Shown here piece by piece: positions 1 to 8,677 of a DNA stretch of 64,000 bases (its first letter is position 1; every line of letters starts with the position of its first letter). The stretch is taken from assembly GCA_001464735.1 (NCBI GenBank), contig LNDU01000045.1, forward strand, positions 1-64,000, written 5' to 3'. The notes beneath the pieces are model-generated. The model ran no database searches, had not been told where the DNA came from, and worked only from the letters and a program-made list of their open reading frames with translations. The DNA comes from Nitrospira sp. Ga0074138 (GTDB taxonomy: Bacteria; Nitrospirota; Nitrospiria; Nitrospirales; Nitrospiraceae). The position numbers and the translations under genes were made by a program.

Positions 1-315
1 TGAACAGCTCCAGGGGTACCAGGTGGGGAAGCAACTGTGGACGGGGCGCAGTATAGCAAAACGTTCAATCAACGACCCTATTATTCAACAGGCCCTTAAA
101 GCCAACACAACGTTGAACCCTAGACGGAGGTTCCGACATTGCCAGTGTTCACCTTAATCTTCTGCCAGAAGCAGATCGTGAGTTTTTGGAGTGACAGCTT
201 CTGGTTCGGCTGGTGACTTATGCTGCTATTCGCAACATGTCCTCACCAAAAACACGTGGGTGTGGGCCTGAATAAGATGTGGCAGGAAAGTAAGTGCGAC
301 AAGACGGGAAAATGG
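1..315. other. left-edge stretch without a convincing gene
   Basis: No complete gene is visible. On the plus strand a frame is open from the window edge to a TAA at 155-157 (about 51 codons); it contains the run RSIAKRSINDPIIQQAL, which loosely resembles the start of cache sensor domains, so it might be the tail of a broken gene cut by the edge. Nothing else with coding character or a clear hairpin was seen here. Confidence 0.4.
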
Positions 316-564
316 TTACCGCGTCAAGAGGACAACGAGAGTAACGAAACTCCACAACGTGACTGACAGGCGTAGTCCATTGACAATGCCTCTGGCAGAA
401 CCCAAAGGATCATGCTCCAACTCTTCCTTCCGCTCGTCCCGCACCACCTGCAATGGCCTCTCAGCCGCTTTGCAGTTGGGCCTGAGCAGTGCTTCCAAGC
501 TCACATGGGCAAGAGCAACCGACTGTGGGTGAAGCCCTCTATCCTGGATTTTGGAAAGTGCCAT
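316..564 (-). CDS. small hypothetical protein with C-terminal membrane helix
   Basis: An 82-residue frame of unknown function. The start is well supported: the sequence GAGGAGGGATC lies directly before the ATG. The first 60 residues are polar and charged with no recognised motif. The last 18 or so (LRLSVTLWSFVTLVVLLTR) are hydrophobic and look like a single C-terminal membrane anchor, so the protein may be tail-anchored. It stands alone on the minus strand, about 500 bases past the end of smc. The Shine-Dalgarno sequence is the main reason to believe it; there is no family recognition. Confidence 0.5.
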   Translation of the reverse strand: MALSKIQDRGLHPQSVALAHVSLEALLRPNCKAAERPLQVVRDERKEELEHDPLGSARGIVNGLRLSVTLWSFVTLVVLLTR

Positions 565-1058
565 GATCCCTCCTCGTTGATGTAGGTTGTGAAGCAGCTT
601 TCACGCTCTTGCTAGAGCAACAACGATACCGTGAGTCATTCGCCATTTCATAGCAAAACCCCTTTTCTTGACTACACATCCACTATTGGCAAATAAGAGT
701 GAACACCTCCATAAGTATTTGACAAATTACGCTTTACTTCAATAAGGGCATCCACCTCTCAGTACGTGATGGGAGCTCGCTCCACAACTCTGCAGCCCTT
801 TCAGATGACCAGAGCATTTCCCGGCATATGACCTGGACATTCTTGAACGCTAGAATGTCAAACTACCTACGGGAATTGGCACTGCAGAGACAAAAGAGGC
901 TATGGCGGTAAGCAGAAAACTGTGTCCGTCACCCTGGAGATGGGTCACGGCTGACGACAAACCCGTTCCGAAACGAGTCTACCCAGGATGGTGAAGAAGG
1001 GCGTGAGAACTCCCAATCCTTACGTTGATCAAAAGCTGGTGCTGCAAGACAGCTACGC
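565..1058. other. intergenic region downstream of smc
   Basis: About 490 bases between smc and the small membrane protein gene. Frames here are short and carry no recognisable domain. The 650-720 part is A+T-rich and, reading minus, lies upstream of the small gene, so it is the likely place for its promoter; no clear -35/-10 pair could be fixed. No strong terminator hairpin with a T tract was found after smc. Confidence 0.4.
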
Positions 1059-4000
1059 CTACACCGGTTGCAGATCGCCGAGCCTGACGGACACCAATTT
1101 GGACACCCCCGGCTCCTCCATGGTGACGCCAAAGAGGGAATCAGCGATGCTCATCGTCCGCTTGTTATGCGTAATGACGAGAAACTGCGCGTTCTGCGCC
1201 AGCTCCTTCAAGACCCCCGTAAACCGTCCGATATTTTCCTCGTCCAGCGGGGCGTCGATTTCGTCCAACAGGCAGAACGGTGTCGGCCTGATCAGAAAAC
1301 TCGCAAACAACAGCGCCATCGCCGTAAGCGTCTTTTCTCCGCCTGACAGCATAGTGATGCTCTTCAGCCTTTTTCCAGGCGGTTGCGCCACGATTTCAAT
1401 ACCTGGCTCTTGATTCCCGGAAGGTTCACCGTTTTCAGCAGGCGGTTCATCGACCAGCTGCAGCTCAGCCCGCCCGCCAGGGAAGAACTGACCGAAGACC
1501 TCGGTGAACTTTTGCTGCAACTCTTGGTACGTGGCTGAAAACATCTCTTTCGTCGTCTGATGAATCCGCTGAATAATTTCCTTCAATGAAGCAATCGAAT
1601 TCGACAGATCCTGCTCTTGAGCAGACAAGAATGTATGGCGTTCTTCTAGCTCTTGGTGTTCGCTGATCGCCGCTAAATTGATGGGGCCCATTCGATCTAG
1701 TCGGTCACGGAGCTTCTGCAACTGCTCTTTCAACTCGGCATCGGAGCGATGCGCGGGCTCCTCTACGGCCGTGGCCTCAGACTCGTTCATCTGGTCGATC
1801 GACCGCGTAGGATCATCGATCAGTGTGAGGGGATCAAGCTGATAGGTCCCCGACAATGTTCCTTCGACAGTCCCCAATTGCGTGCGAATTTCTGCTCGAC
1901 GGACCTCAACCGTCATCCGAGCATCCCGCAGAACCGAAATCCCTCGTCGCAACTCTTCCAGCGCGGATTCACGCGTCTGACTCGCCGCCATCTGTTGCGC
2001 CTGCTGTTCCTGAGCGGCGACCAATTCTCCCTTCACCTGCCCGGCAGTGACGCCGAGTTCTTGGCAGAGGCCCTCCTGACGAGCTTGTTCTGTCTGGCTC
2101 TGTTCGATGAGCCCCTTCAGACTGTTCAGGTGTTCACCCAGCGCACGACGCCGATCTTCCGTCTCCTGGATCTGTTGTGTCACCCGAGTCCGGTTCAGTT
2201 GCTCATGTTCCCGTTTGGCTCGCAAACCCTCCGCGGTCAGCTTTGCCTCAGTCACATGTTCCTGGTGCGTTCTCATATTCTGATCGAGCAGCCCCAGTCG
2301 CTCGCGCACACTCCCTAACATCGCTTCCTGTCCGTTCTTCTCAGCCAGCCACTGACTCAATTGCGTCTGGACCGAGTGCGATTCTTGCTCCAACCGCTGA
2401 CCTTCGCTGACACCGTCCTGAATTTCCGTCTCCATCCCACTGAGTCGATGGTCAAGGTCGTTCAGCACATGCTGAAGCTTCTCTTCATCCTTGCGCAGCG
2501 ACAGATTCTGCATCTCGGCGTCACGAAGCGCATCTCCAAGTTGGCGGCCCTGCTGGGTAAGCATCTGGATCTGGGCAGACACCATCTCTCGCTGTTGCTT
2601 GCTCTGATTAAGCTCCTCCACAAGCACATGGCGTTTGGTTTCAAGATCGATCACCTCTCGCCGGCGTTCCAGCAAACCCGGCGTTCCTTGAACCTGACCA
2701 CCCGTCACAATGCCAGACGCATCCACCACTTCCCCATCCAGAGTCACTAAGATGGGACCGTTCGGAGCGCTCCACGCATATTGCTCCCACAATTGCATCG
2801 CCTGGTCCAATGATCGAACAATGACGACGCGATCGAACAACGAATCGCGGGCCGACGTTCGGGCGGCATCGGTTTGGACCAACTCCACGGCAAGCCCGAC
2901 AACGCCTGGCTGCGTGGCGATCGACGTCCACCAATCATGACTCCGTCCACCTTCCCATCGTGGGCGCTGGGGAATAAAACTGCCTCGCCCGAGCGATTCT
3001 TGTTGAAGAAATCGAATCAACCGTCGCCCGACGGACGGTTCATCCACAAACCATCCTCGGACGCGTTCTCCCAACACCGCCTCAACCGCCCGTTCCATCC
3101 CCGACGGAACCACCAACCATTCGGCCACCGCATCCCGTACCCCGTCACAAGACTTCAGGGCGGGGCCTTGCTGGATCCCCTGTCGACCGTAGCCCATCTC
3201 TTCACGAACCACACCCTGCAATGCTTCAAGGCGAGAGTCCACTCCGGCCAGCTCTTCTGAGCGTCGTAAGATCACCGGATCCAACGACTGGAGGGCACCC
3301 GTAGCTTGAGCCGCCTCCTCTTGCACGGTGCGTTGTTCTGTCCGTAGTTGCGAGACAAGGCGATCGGCCTCTCCATATTCCTTGCGCAAGATCTCGTAGC
3401 GCGCAATCGCTGACTCACGTTGGCTTCGCAGTTCGTCTCGCTCCGACGACAAGCGAGTGCCGCGGCCCATGAGATCTTCCACTCGCTTCGCCAATTGCGA
3501 GATACCTTGTTCAGTATTCGCGACGAGCACAGCCAATTGCAGCACATCTTTGCGCCCTCGCTCCTCCTCCGCAACAGCCGCAGCCCGTTGGTTGAGCAAG
3601 CTCGTCAGCTCTTCATCGAGCTCCCCGAGAGTCCGATCCCGAATCGCCATCTCCTCCTCAACCGACGTTAATGACGACTCGATAGCACGAAGTCCGGCAA
3701 CCAACTGCTCTTGTGATCGGACTAGCTCCTCCAGCTCAGCCGATTCCTGTACCTGTTGCTGGCCGAATAACAGCCCGCGGTTTCGTTCGACCTCGGCAAC
3801 CGTCAGCGCGTGGGCCTGCCGTTGTTCGACACCCGCCAATTCCTCTCGAATCTTCCCGATAGAATCAGCGGTTGCAATCGCCTCAAGACGCGCCTGTTCG
3901 AGTTCTGTTGTGAGCCGAGCCAGGTCGGCCGCTTTCTCAGAGTCTTGTTGATCCAGGTTCAGGACTTCGGTGTCCGCCTCCTGCAATGCGTGTCGTAAGA

Positions 4001-4739
4001 CCCTGAATTCCCTTGTCAACAATATCACTTCGATTCCGCGCGCCTCACCCTGTAGAGTCTGAAATGTGCGCGCTTGGCGAGCTTGGCGTTCCAACGAATT
4101 GAGTTGCTTCTTGACCTCTGCCACAATATCTCGGACACGCAGAAGATTCTGCTGCGTCGCTTCCAACTTCCGTAGCGCCTCGGCTTTCTGTTTCTTATAC
4201 CGGACAATGCCTGCGGTCTCCTCGATGAGCTCGCGCCTGTCTTGCGGCGACGCATTCAAAATGTGATCGATCTGGCCCTGGGCAATGACCGTGTGTCCTT
4301 TGCTCCCCGCCCGCGTATCGAGTAACAAGCTACGGATATCCTTCAACCTGCAGTGAATCTTGTTGATGAGATACTCGCTCTCGCCGTTGCGGTACAAACG
4401 GCGGGTAATCATCATCTCTTGCGCCTCAGTCAGCTCGTTCGGAAGTCCTGAGCCACCGTCCAGCTTCATTATTGCCGGATCAAGCCCACCGATCACTAAC
4501 GACACCTCCGCCATCCCCAAAGGCTTTCGTAGTTCGGTGCCGTTAAAAATGACATCTTCCATCTTTTCACTTCTGAGCGTTTTGGTGCTTTGCTCCCCCA
4601 ACACCCATAGGATGGCATCTACGACGTTGCTCTTTCCGCTCCCATTCGGCCCGACGACCGCAGTGACCCCCTCAGGGAATTCAATCTTGGCTTCCGCGAA
4701 CGACTTGAAGCCCATCATTTTCATAGATTTCAGATACAT
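1059..4739 (-). CDS. smc: chromosome segregation protein SMC
   Basis: A 1226-residue condensin-type ATPase that organises and helps segregate the chromosome. The Walker A motif GPNGSGKS is at residues 30-37, the ABC signature LSGGEKTLTAM starts near 1131, and the Walker B/D-loop LLDEIDAPLDEEN follows near 1157. Between them lie two long coiled coils rich in Glu, Gln and Arg, separated by a hinge near residues 510-680. Length matches bacterial SMC (about 1150-1200). The frame extends 24 codons further upstream, but the ATG at 4739 follows GAGGGTGAG and begins with MYLKSMKMMGFKSF, the usual SMC start. ScpA/ScpB partners are not next to it. ispH lies upstream on the same strand, with a hairpin in between. 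Confidence 0.97.
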   Translation of the reverse strand: MYLKSMKMMGFKSFAEAKIEFPEGVTAVVGPNGSGKSNVVDAILWVLGEQSTKTLRSEKMEDVIFNGTELRKPLGMAEVSLVIGGLDPAIMKLDGGSGLPNELTEAQEMMITRRLYRNGESEYLINKIHCRLKDIRSLLLDTRAGSKGHTVIAQGQIDHILNASPQDRRELIEETAGIVRYKKQKAEALRKLEATQQNLLRVRDIVAEVKKQLNSLERQARQARTFQTLQGEARGIEVILLTREFRVLRHALQEADTEVLNLDQQDSEKAADLARLTTELEQARLEAIATADSIGKIREELAGVEQRQAHALTVAEVERNRGLLFGQQQVQESAELEELVRSQEQLVAGLRAIESSLTSVEEEMAIRDRTLGELDEELTSLLNQRAAAVAEEERGRKDVLQLAVLVANTEQGISQLAKRVEDLMGRGTRLSSERDELRSQRESAIARYEILRKEYGEADRLVSQLRTEQRTVQEEAAQATGALQSLDPVILRRSEELAGVDSRLEALQGVVREEMGYGRQGIQQGPALKSCDGVRDAVAEWLVVPSGMERAVEAVLGERVRGWFVDEPSVGRRLIRFLQQESLGRGSFIPQRPRWEGGRSHDWWTSIATQPGVVGLAVELVQTDAARTSARDSLFDRVVIVRSLDQAMQLWEQYAWSAPNGPILVTLDGEVVDASGIVTGGQVQGTPGLLERRREVIDLETKRHVLVEELNQSKQQREMVSAQIQMLTQQGRQLGDALRDAEMQNLSLRKDEEKLQHVLNDLDHRLSGMETEIQDGVSEGQRLEQESHSVQTQLSQWLAEKNGQEAMLGSVRERLGLLDQNMRTHQEHVTEAKLTAEGLRAKREHEQLNRTRVTQQIQETEDRRRALGEHLNSLKGLIEQSQTEQARQEGLCQELGVTAGQVKGELVAAQEQQAQQMAASQTRESALEELRRGISVLRDARMTVEVRRAEIRTQLGTVEGTLSGTYQLDPLTLIDDPTRSIDQMNESEATAVEEPAHRSDAELKEQLQKLRDRLDRMGPINLAAISEHQELEERHTFLSAQEQDLSNSIASLKEIIQRIHQTTKEMFSATYQELQQKFTEVFGQFFPGGRAELQLVDEPPAENGEPSGNQEPGIEIVAQPPGKRLKSITMLSGGEKTLTAMALLFASFLIRPTPFCLLDEIDAPLDEENIGRFTGVLKELAQNAQFLVITHNKRTMSIADSLFGVTMEEPGVSKLVSVRLGDLQPV

Positions 4740-4799
4740 CAGCTCACCCTCGGTTACGCGCAGATTAAGACGCGTGCTTGAGAAACAAAAAGTTTCCGG

Positions 4800-4820
4800 C
4801 CCTTGTACCACAAGGGTTTT
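4800..4820. promoter_or_regulatory. small hairpin in the smc leader
   Basis: CCCTTG (4800-4805) and CAAGGG (4811-4816) form a 6-bp stem with a 5-base loop, about 60 bases upstream of the smc start. A TTTT follows on the plus strand, but no plus-strand gene ends here, so it is more likely leader structure of smc than a terminator. Function is unknown. Confidence 0.3.
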
Positions 4821-4861
4821 GGGAAATCAAAAACAAAACACATTGCGTGGTGGAATGAATA

Positions 4862-4890
4862 ACATGGCCCTACAAGATATAGGGCCATGT
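4862..4890 (-). terminator. hairpin between ispH and smc
   Basis: A perfect 11-bp stem, ACATGGCCCTA against TAGGGCCATGT, with a 7-base loop, placed 27 bases after the ispH stop. Reading minus it is followed by the moderately T-rich TTATTCATT. It probably ends or attenuates ispH transcription before smc. The T tract is not ideal, so strength is uncertain. Confidence 0.5.
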
Positions 4891-4917
4891 GGGGATATGA
4901 GCGGATGGCACCGCCAG

Positions 4918-5880
4918 CTACCCGGCAATGCTACCGACCGGCTTTTTCGAGGATTCTATCTGAACCAGTTCCTTCGGCAAGAGGAATTCGACGTCTTCCT
5001 CGATCACCGTGAGTTCTTCAACATCGGATGGTTCCGACGCTCTCAGGAATGCAACGACTTCCGTGACCAGGATTTCCGGAGCTGACGCACCGGCCGCAAT
5101 CCCAACTGCCTTGGCCCCTTGCAGCCATGCAGGATCGATGTCGGCAGCTGAATCGATCAGGTACGACGGAATGCCGCACTGCTCTCCCAGTTCGCGTAGA
5201 CGATTGGAATTGGAGCTGTTCGGCGACCCAATGACCAGAATGACATCCACCAGGCGGGACAACTCCTTGACAGCATTCTGCCGATTCTGCGTCGCGTAAC
5301 AGATATCTTCCTGGTGTGGCCCCTTGATGTTCGGAAACCGCTGATGCAGCGCGCCGACGATGTCCCGACATTCATCCACGCTCAACGTCGTCTGCGTGAC
5401 ATAGGAAAGATTGACAGTGTTCTCCACTCGCAATTCTTCCACATCTTTGACAGAAGACACCAAATGAAACTTATCGGGAATCTGGCCCAGCGTTCCGATC
5501 ACTTCCGGATGGCCGGCGTGACCGATGAGGATTAGATCATAGCCCTGGGTGTAATCACGGTTGACCTCGTTATGAACTTTGATCACGAGCGGGCAGGTCG
5601 CGTCGATTACATGCAGACGACGCTGATTCGCCTCTTCCCAGACCGACTTCGCCACACCGTGTGCGCTGAAGATCACGACCGACCCTTCCGGCACTTCGTT
5701 CAACTCTTCCACAAAGACCGCGCCCTTTCGCCGAAGCGAATTCACGACGTGTCGGCTGTGAACGATCTCGTGACGAACATAAATCGGAGCGCCGTACTTC
5801 TTGAGCGACAGATCCACAATATCGATCGCCCGATCGACACCAGCGCAAAACCCGCGGGGATTGGCAAGATAGATCTTCAT
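4918..5880 (-). CDS. ispH: 4-hydroxy-3-methylbut-2-enyl diphosphate reductase
   Basis: The last enzyme of the MEP (non-mevalonate) isoprenoid pathway; it reduces HMBPP to IPP and DMAPP with a 4Fe-4S cluster. The 320-residue protein keeps the three cluster cysteines at 12 (NPRGFCAGV), 96 (DATCP) and 194 (EDICYATQ), and the substrate-binding His41, His74, His124 and Glu126, in almost the same positions as in E. coli IspH. The C-terminal extension of about 20 residues is acidic and not part of the core. It stands upstream of smc on the same strand, separated by a hairpin, so the two may be partly co-transcribed. Identity is certain from motifs alone. Confidence 0.97.
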   Translation of the reverse strand: MKIYLANPRGFCAGVDRAIDIVDLSLKKYGAPIYVRHEIVHSRHVVNSLRRKGAVFVEELNEVPEGSVVIFSAHGVAKSVWEEANQRRLHVIDATCPLVIKVHNEVNRDYTQGYDLILIGHAGHPEVIGTLGQIPDKFHLVSSVKDVEELRVENTVNLSYVTQTTLSVDECRDIVGALHQRFPNIKGPHQEDICYATQNRQNAVKELSRLVDVILVIGSPNSSNSNRLRELGEQCGIPSYLIDSAADIDPAWLQGAKAVGIAAGASAPEILVTEVVAFLRASEPSDVEELTVIEEDVEFLLPKELVQIESSKKPVGSIAG

Positions 5881-6404
5881 GGTTGGCGTAGCTCCTTAGG
5901 CTCAGCTCCAGTATCTAGTCACGAACCTGGATCGGTAGGCCACGATACGTCAGATCCACTGGCCTCGTCAACAGAATTGCCGTCATCATTACCCTAGTCC
6001 TTCAAACTGCTTTCAAACTGCTTTGCCAACACCAGGTCACATATGGATGAATCAGAGTTCGTAGGCGTTCATGAGTCTCTACCGACCCTTTTCAGGCCCC
6101 CATAACTTGATCTGTCGATTCAACAGTGATTCTGCAGCATACTTGATAGTCAAAGTCACCGCACCTACTCCCTTCTCTCCATTGGGCATCCATAATGCTA
6201 CCGATATGGATGCTATCTTGATGATCCCACCCGGACAGGTGTCGGCCCAAAACGCTCTTGGGAGTCATGCTCACGCCATTGAATAACAGACCTACTTTGT
6301 GCCGCCATCACTCTGCTGACTTGACTCCCCCTACCACCCCTCGTACGCTCAATCTCTGTCAAAACTTTTGTTCGCTGTTTCTTCTTATGAAAGGAGTCCC
6401 TCGT
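5881..6404. other. divergent intergenic region, ispH / unknown gene
   Basis: About 520 bases between two divergent genes, so it should hold both promoters; neither could be fixed with confidence. It contains a short direct repeat of TTTCAAACTGC-like sequence around 5999-6023. Small frames here lack ribosome-binding sites and recognisable content. AAAGGAG just before 6405 belongs to the next gene. Confidence 0.4.
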
Positions 6405-6788
6405 ATGGCTCAACGACCTTTTCAGACGGGAGCGGTTGTCAATCTGAGTGATGGAGAAAGCAACAAGGATGTCGTCGTCTGTACCGTGCCGGCCAGGAAA
6501 CGATTCGATGTCAAATTTCTCGGCATCAATGGTTTCGGGCACCCGACTCAACCCCTCTTTTACGCGGTTCACGTGACGACACGTTCGAGAGTCGGTATCT
6601 ATCCCATTGGGCTCACCGGTGTGTCTGAGATAGACGAGCCAGAGTTTCCCGCGAGGTTCTTTGGAAGCCAAGAAGCGATGCTCTACGCGGATCCCAAGTC
6701 CAACCTTATCTTTTCAGTCGCGCGCAAGGACACCGCGGGTAACGTCAGAGTATTTATTGACATCTGCGGACTGCTCGTTGATGTTTGA
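6405..6788 (+). CDS. hypothetical beta-rich protein
   Basis: A 127-residue protein of unknown function. The start is chosen at the ATG at 6405 because AAAGGAG lies 7 bases upstream; the frame stays open further upstream, but that part is proline/cysteine-rich and unlike the body. The protein has alternating hydrophobic and polar residues with many Val, Phe and Asp, which suggests an all-beta fold, and ends in RVFIDICGLLVDV. There is no signal peptide, membrane helix, or metal-binding cysteine motif. It sits 74 bases before an O-methyltransferase gene on the same strand, which may or may not be functionally linked. Confidence 0.7.
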   Translation: MAQRPFQTGAVVNLSDGESNKDVVVCTVPARKRFDVKFLGINGFGHPTQPLFYAVHVTTRSRVGIYPIGLTGVSEIDEPEFPARFFGSQEAMLYADPKSNLIFSVARKDTAGNVRVFIDICGLLVDV

Positions 6789-6862
6789 GATGAGGAAACG
6801 AGCGGATCGGCGACGAAATTATCAATGGTGACCTGTAACCACCAGCAGGAGATCACTGTCAT

Positions 6863-7888
6863 ATGAACCCCTCTCCAAATCCCTCCTCCATTTTGCAAAC
6901 TGCCTTTGGCTTTTGGGGCTCTAAGGTGCTGCTCACAGCTGTGGAGGTCGGTCTCTTCACGACACTTGCCGGTCGCCGTCTTACAGGGGCGGAGTTGGGC
7001 AAGGAATTGCAATTCCACCCACGCGCAAATCCCGATTTTTTTGATGCGCTCGTGGCGATGCAGTTTCTCGGTCGTGATGGTGACGGTCCCGATGCGAAGT
7101 ATTTGAATACTGCAGAAGGCACCCTCTTCCTCGATGCTGCGAGCCCGCGGTACATCGGAGGAATTCTCGTTATGCTCAACGCGCGGCTGTTCAAATTTTG
7201 GAATGATCTGCCGGAAGCGTTGCGGACAGGACGGCCGCAGAACGAGGTGAAGCATGGGCAGAAGGGAATGTTTGAAGAACTTTATTCGGATCTGCCTAGG
7301 CTGGAACAATTCATGGACGCCATGACCGGCATTTCACGCCTCAACTTCGAGGCGTTCGCGGAGAAATTCGACTTCTCAAAATACCAGACCCTTTGCGACG
7401 TCGGCGGCGCGACCGGTCTGCTCAGCATCGAAATCGCGAAGCGCCATGCCCACCTGCAATGCATCAGCTTCGATCTGCCGGTAGTCGAACCGATTGCGAA
7501 GAAATACGTCGCTGCCGCTGGGTTGGAACATCGCGTGAGCACGGCGTCCGGCGACTTCTTCAAGAACCAGCTACCAAAGGCAGACATCATTACAATGGGC
7601 ATGATTCTGCACGACTGGAATCTGGAGAAAAAGATGTATTTACTCCGAGCCGCCTACGACGCATTGCCACCGGGCGGCGCGTTGGTGGCCATCGAAGCAC
7701 TGATCGATGATGCCCGTCGAGAAAATGTGCAGGGGTTGCTGATGTCGCTCAACATGCTCATCGAATTCGGCGACGCGTTTGATTATTCCGGCGCAGACTT
7801 CCGCCGGTGGTGTAGCGAGGTGGGCTTCACATGGGTCGAGGTCATCCATCTCGTTGGGCCATCGAGCGCGGCGATCGCCTACAAATAA
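6863..7888 (+). CDS. SAM-dependent O-methyltransferase (plant-OMT/hydroxyneurosporene type)
   Basis: A 341-residue methyltransferase of the family that includes acetylserotonin, caffeate and bacterial polyketide O-methyltransferases. The N-terminal 100 residues are the helical dimerisation domain seen in this family (LLTAVEVGLFTTL, then a winged-helix-like part). The SAM motif is LCDVGGATGLLSIEIAKR around residues 175-192, and MILHDWNLEKKMYLL near residue 250 carries the family's catalytic His (HDW). Substrate cannot be told from sequence. The gene starts 74 bases after the unknown beta-rich gene and is followed by a PhoB-like regulator 82 bases later, which looks like a separate unit. Confidence 0.9.
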   Translation: MNPSPNPSSILQTAFGFWGSKVLLTAVEVGLFTTLAGRRLTGAELGKELQFHPRANPDFFDALVAMQFLGRDGDGPDAKYLNTAEGTLFLDAASPRYIGGILVMLNARLFKFWNDLPEALRTGRPQNEVKHGQKGMFEELYSDLPRLEQFMDAMTGISRLNFEAFAEKFDFSKYQTLCDVGGATGLLSIEIAKRHAHLQCISFDLPVVEPIAKKYVAAAGLEHRVSTASGDFFKNQLPKADIITMGMILHDWNLEKKMYLLRAAYDALPPGGALVAIEALIDDARRENVQGLLMSLNMLIEFGDAFDYSGADFRRWCSEVGFTWVEVIHLVGPSSAAIAYK

Positions 7889-7970
7889 CCAGCCATCACC
7901 GAGCGAGCCAACTGCCCGGTAACCCCTGTCCGCTTGACTCTCTCTCCCCTCCCCCGTACGCTCACGTCCC

Positions 7971-8672
7971 ATGGGAATTTCCGCTCACAAGAAAGTGCTC
8001 ATCGTCGAAGACGAGCAGGACATCTTGCAGCTCGTGAAACACTATTTGGAGAGAGAGGGGTTTCGACCGATCACCGCGATCAGTGGGCTCGACGCGCTGA
8101 AGAAGGTCAAAGAGGAGAAGCCCGATCTGGTCGTCCTGGATCTGATGTTGCCCGAGATGGATGGACTCGAAGTCTGCAAACGCCTCCGCTCCATGCCCAG
8201 CACTGCCATGCTTCCGATCCTCATGCTCACGGCAAAAGCGGAAGAATCGGACACGATTGTCGGGCTGGAGTTAGGGGCTGACGATTACGTCACCAAGCCG
8301 TTCAGCCCCAAAGCGCTGGTTGCGCGTGTCAAAGCGCTGCTGCGTCGTATCGAGCGTGCCCCTGCTGATGGCCCAGATCTGCACCTCTATGGTGCGCTCA
8401 CCATGAACCTGGCTCGGCATGAGGTCAGCCTCGGGAAACACGAGATACCGTTGACAGCAAAGGAATTTGGCCTGCTCGAGCATCTGCTTCGGCATCGTGG
8501 CCGTGTGTTGACCCGTGAAGTCCTGCTCAGCGCCGTGTGGGGTTACGACTACTACGGAACAACCAGAACAGTCGATGTGCATATCCGCCGCCTCAAGCAA
8601 AAGCTGCCGCTCCTAGAAGAAGCCATCGTGTCCGTTAAATCATTGGGCTATAAGCTGATGGATCTCGACTGA
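7971..8672 (+). CDS. PhoB/OmpR-family response regulator
   Basis: A 233-residue DNA-binding response regulator. The receiver domain covers residues 8-122, with acidic pocket Glu13/Asp14, phospho-acceptor Asp57 (VVLDLMLPEMDG) and the conserved Lys in DDYVTKPFSP. A winged-helix Trans_reg_C domain follows (residues about 135-230, ending VDVHIRRLKQKL and SLGYKL). The gene lies 5 bases before a PhoR-like kinase gene, so they form a cognate pair. Phosphate control by a PhoB/PhoR-type system is a fair guess from the family, but no phosphate genes are in the window. No strong Shine-Dalgarno sequence precedes the ATG, so the start is slightly uncertain. Confidence 0.93.
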   Translation: MGISAHKKVLIVEDEQDILQLVKHYLEREGFRPITAISGLDALKKVKEEKPDLVVLDLMLPEMDGLEVCKRLRSMPSTAMLPILMLTAKAEESDTIVGLELGADDYVTKPFSPKALVARVKALLRRIERAPADGPDLHLYGALTMNLARHEVSLGKHEIPLTAKEFGLLEHLLRHRGRVLTREVLLSAVWGYDYYGTTRTVDVHIRRLKQKLPLLEEAIVSVKSLGYKLMDLD

Positions 8673-8677
8673 TCAGG

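Noticed and set aside
1-157. Open frame at the left edge with a cache-like IAKRSINDPIIQQAL run
   Set aside because: Only about 51 codons are visible, the similarity is loose, and the last 15 residues are Arg/Cys-rich and unlike a normal protein end. It cannot be called a gene from this window.
5999-6023. Short direct repeat of TTTCAAACTGC
   Set aside because: Only two copies of about 12 bases; no sign of a site array, CRISPR or operator arrangement.
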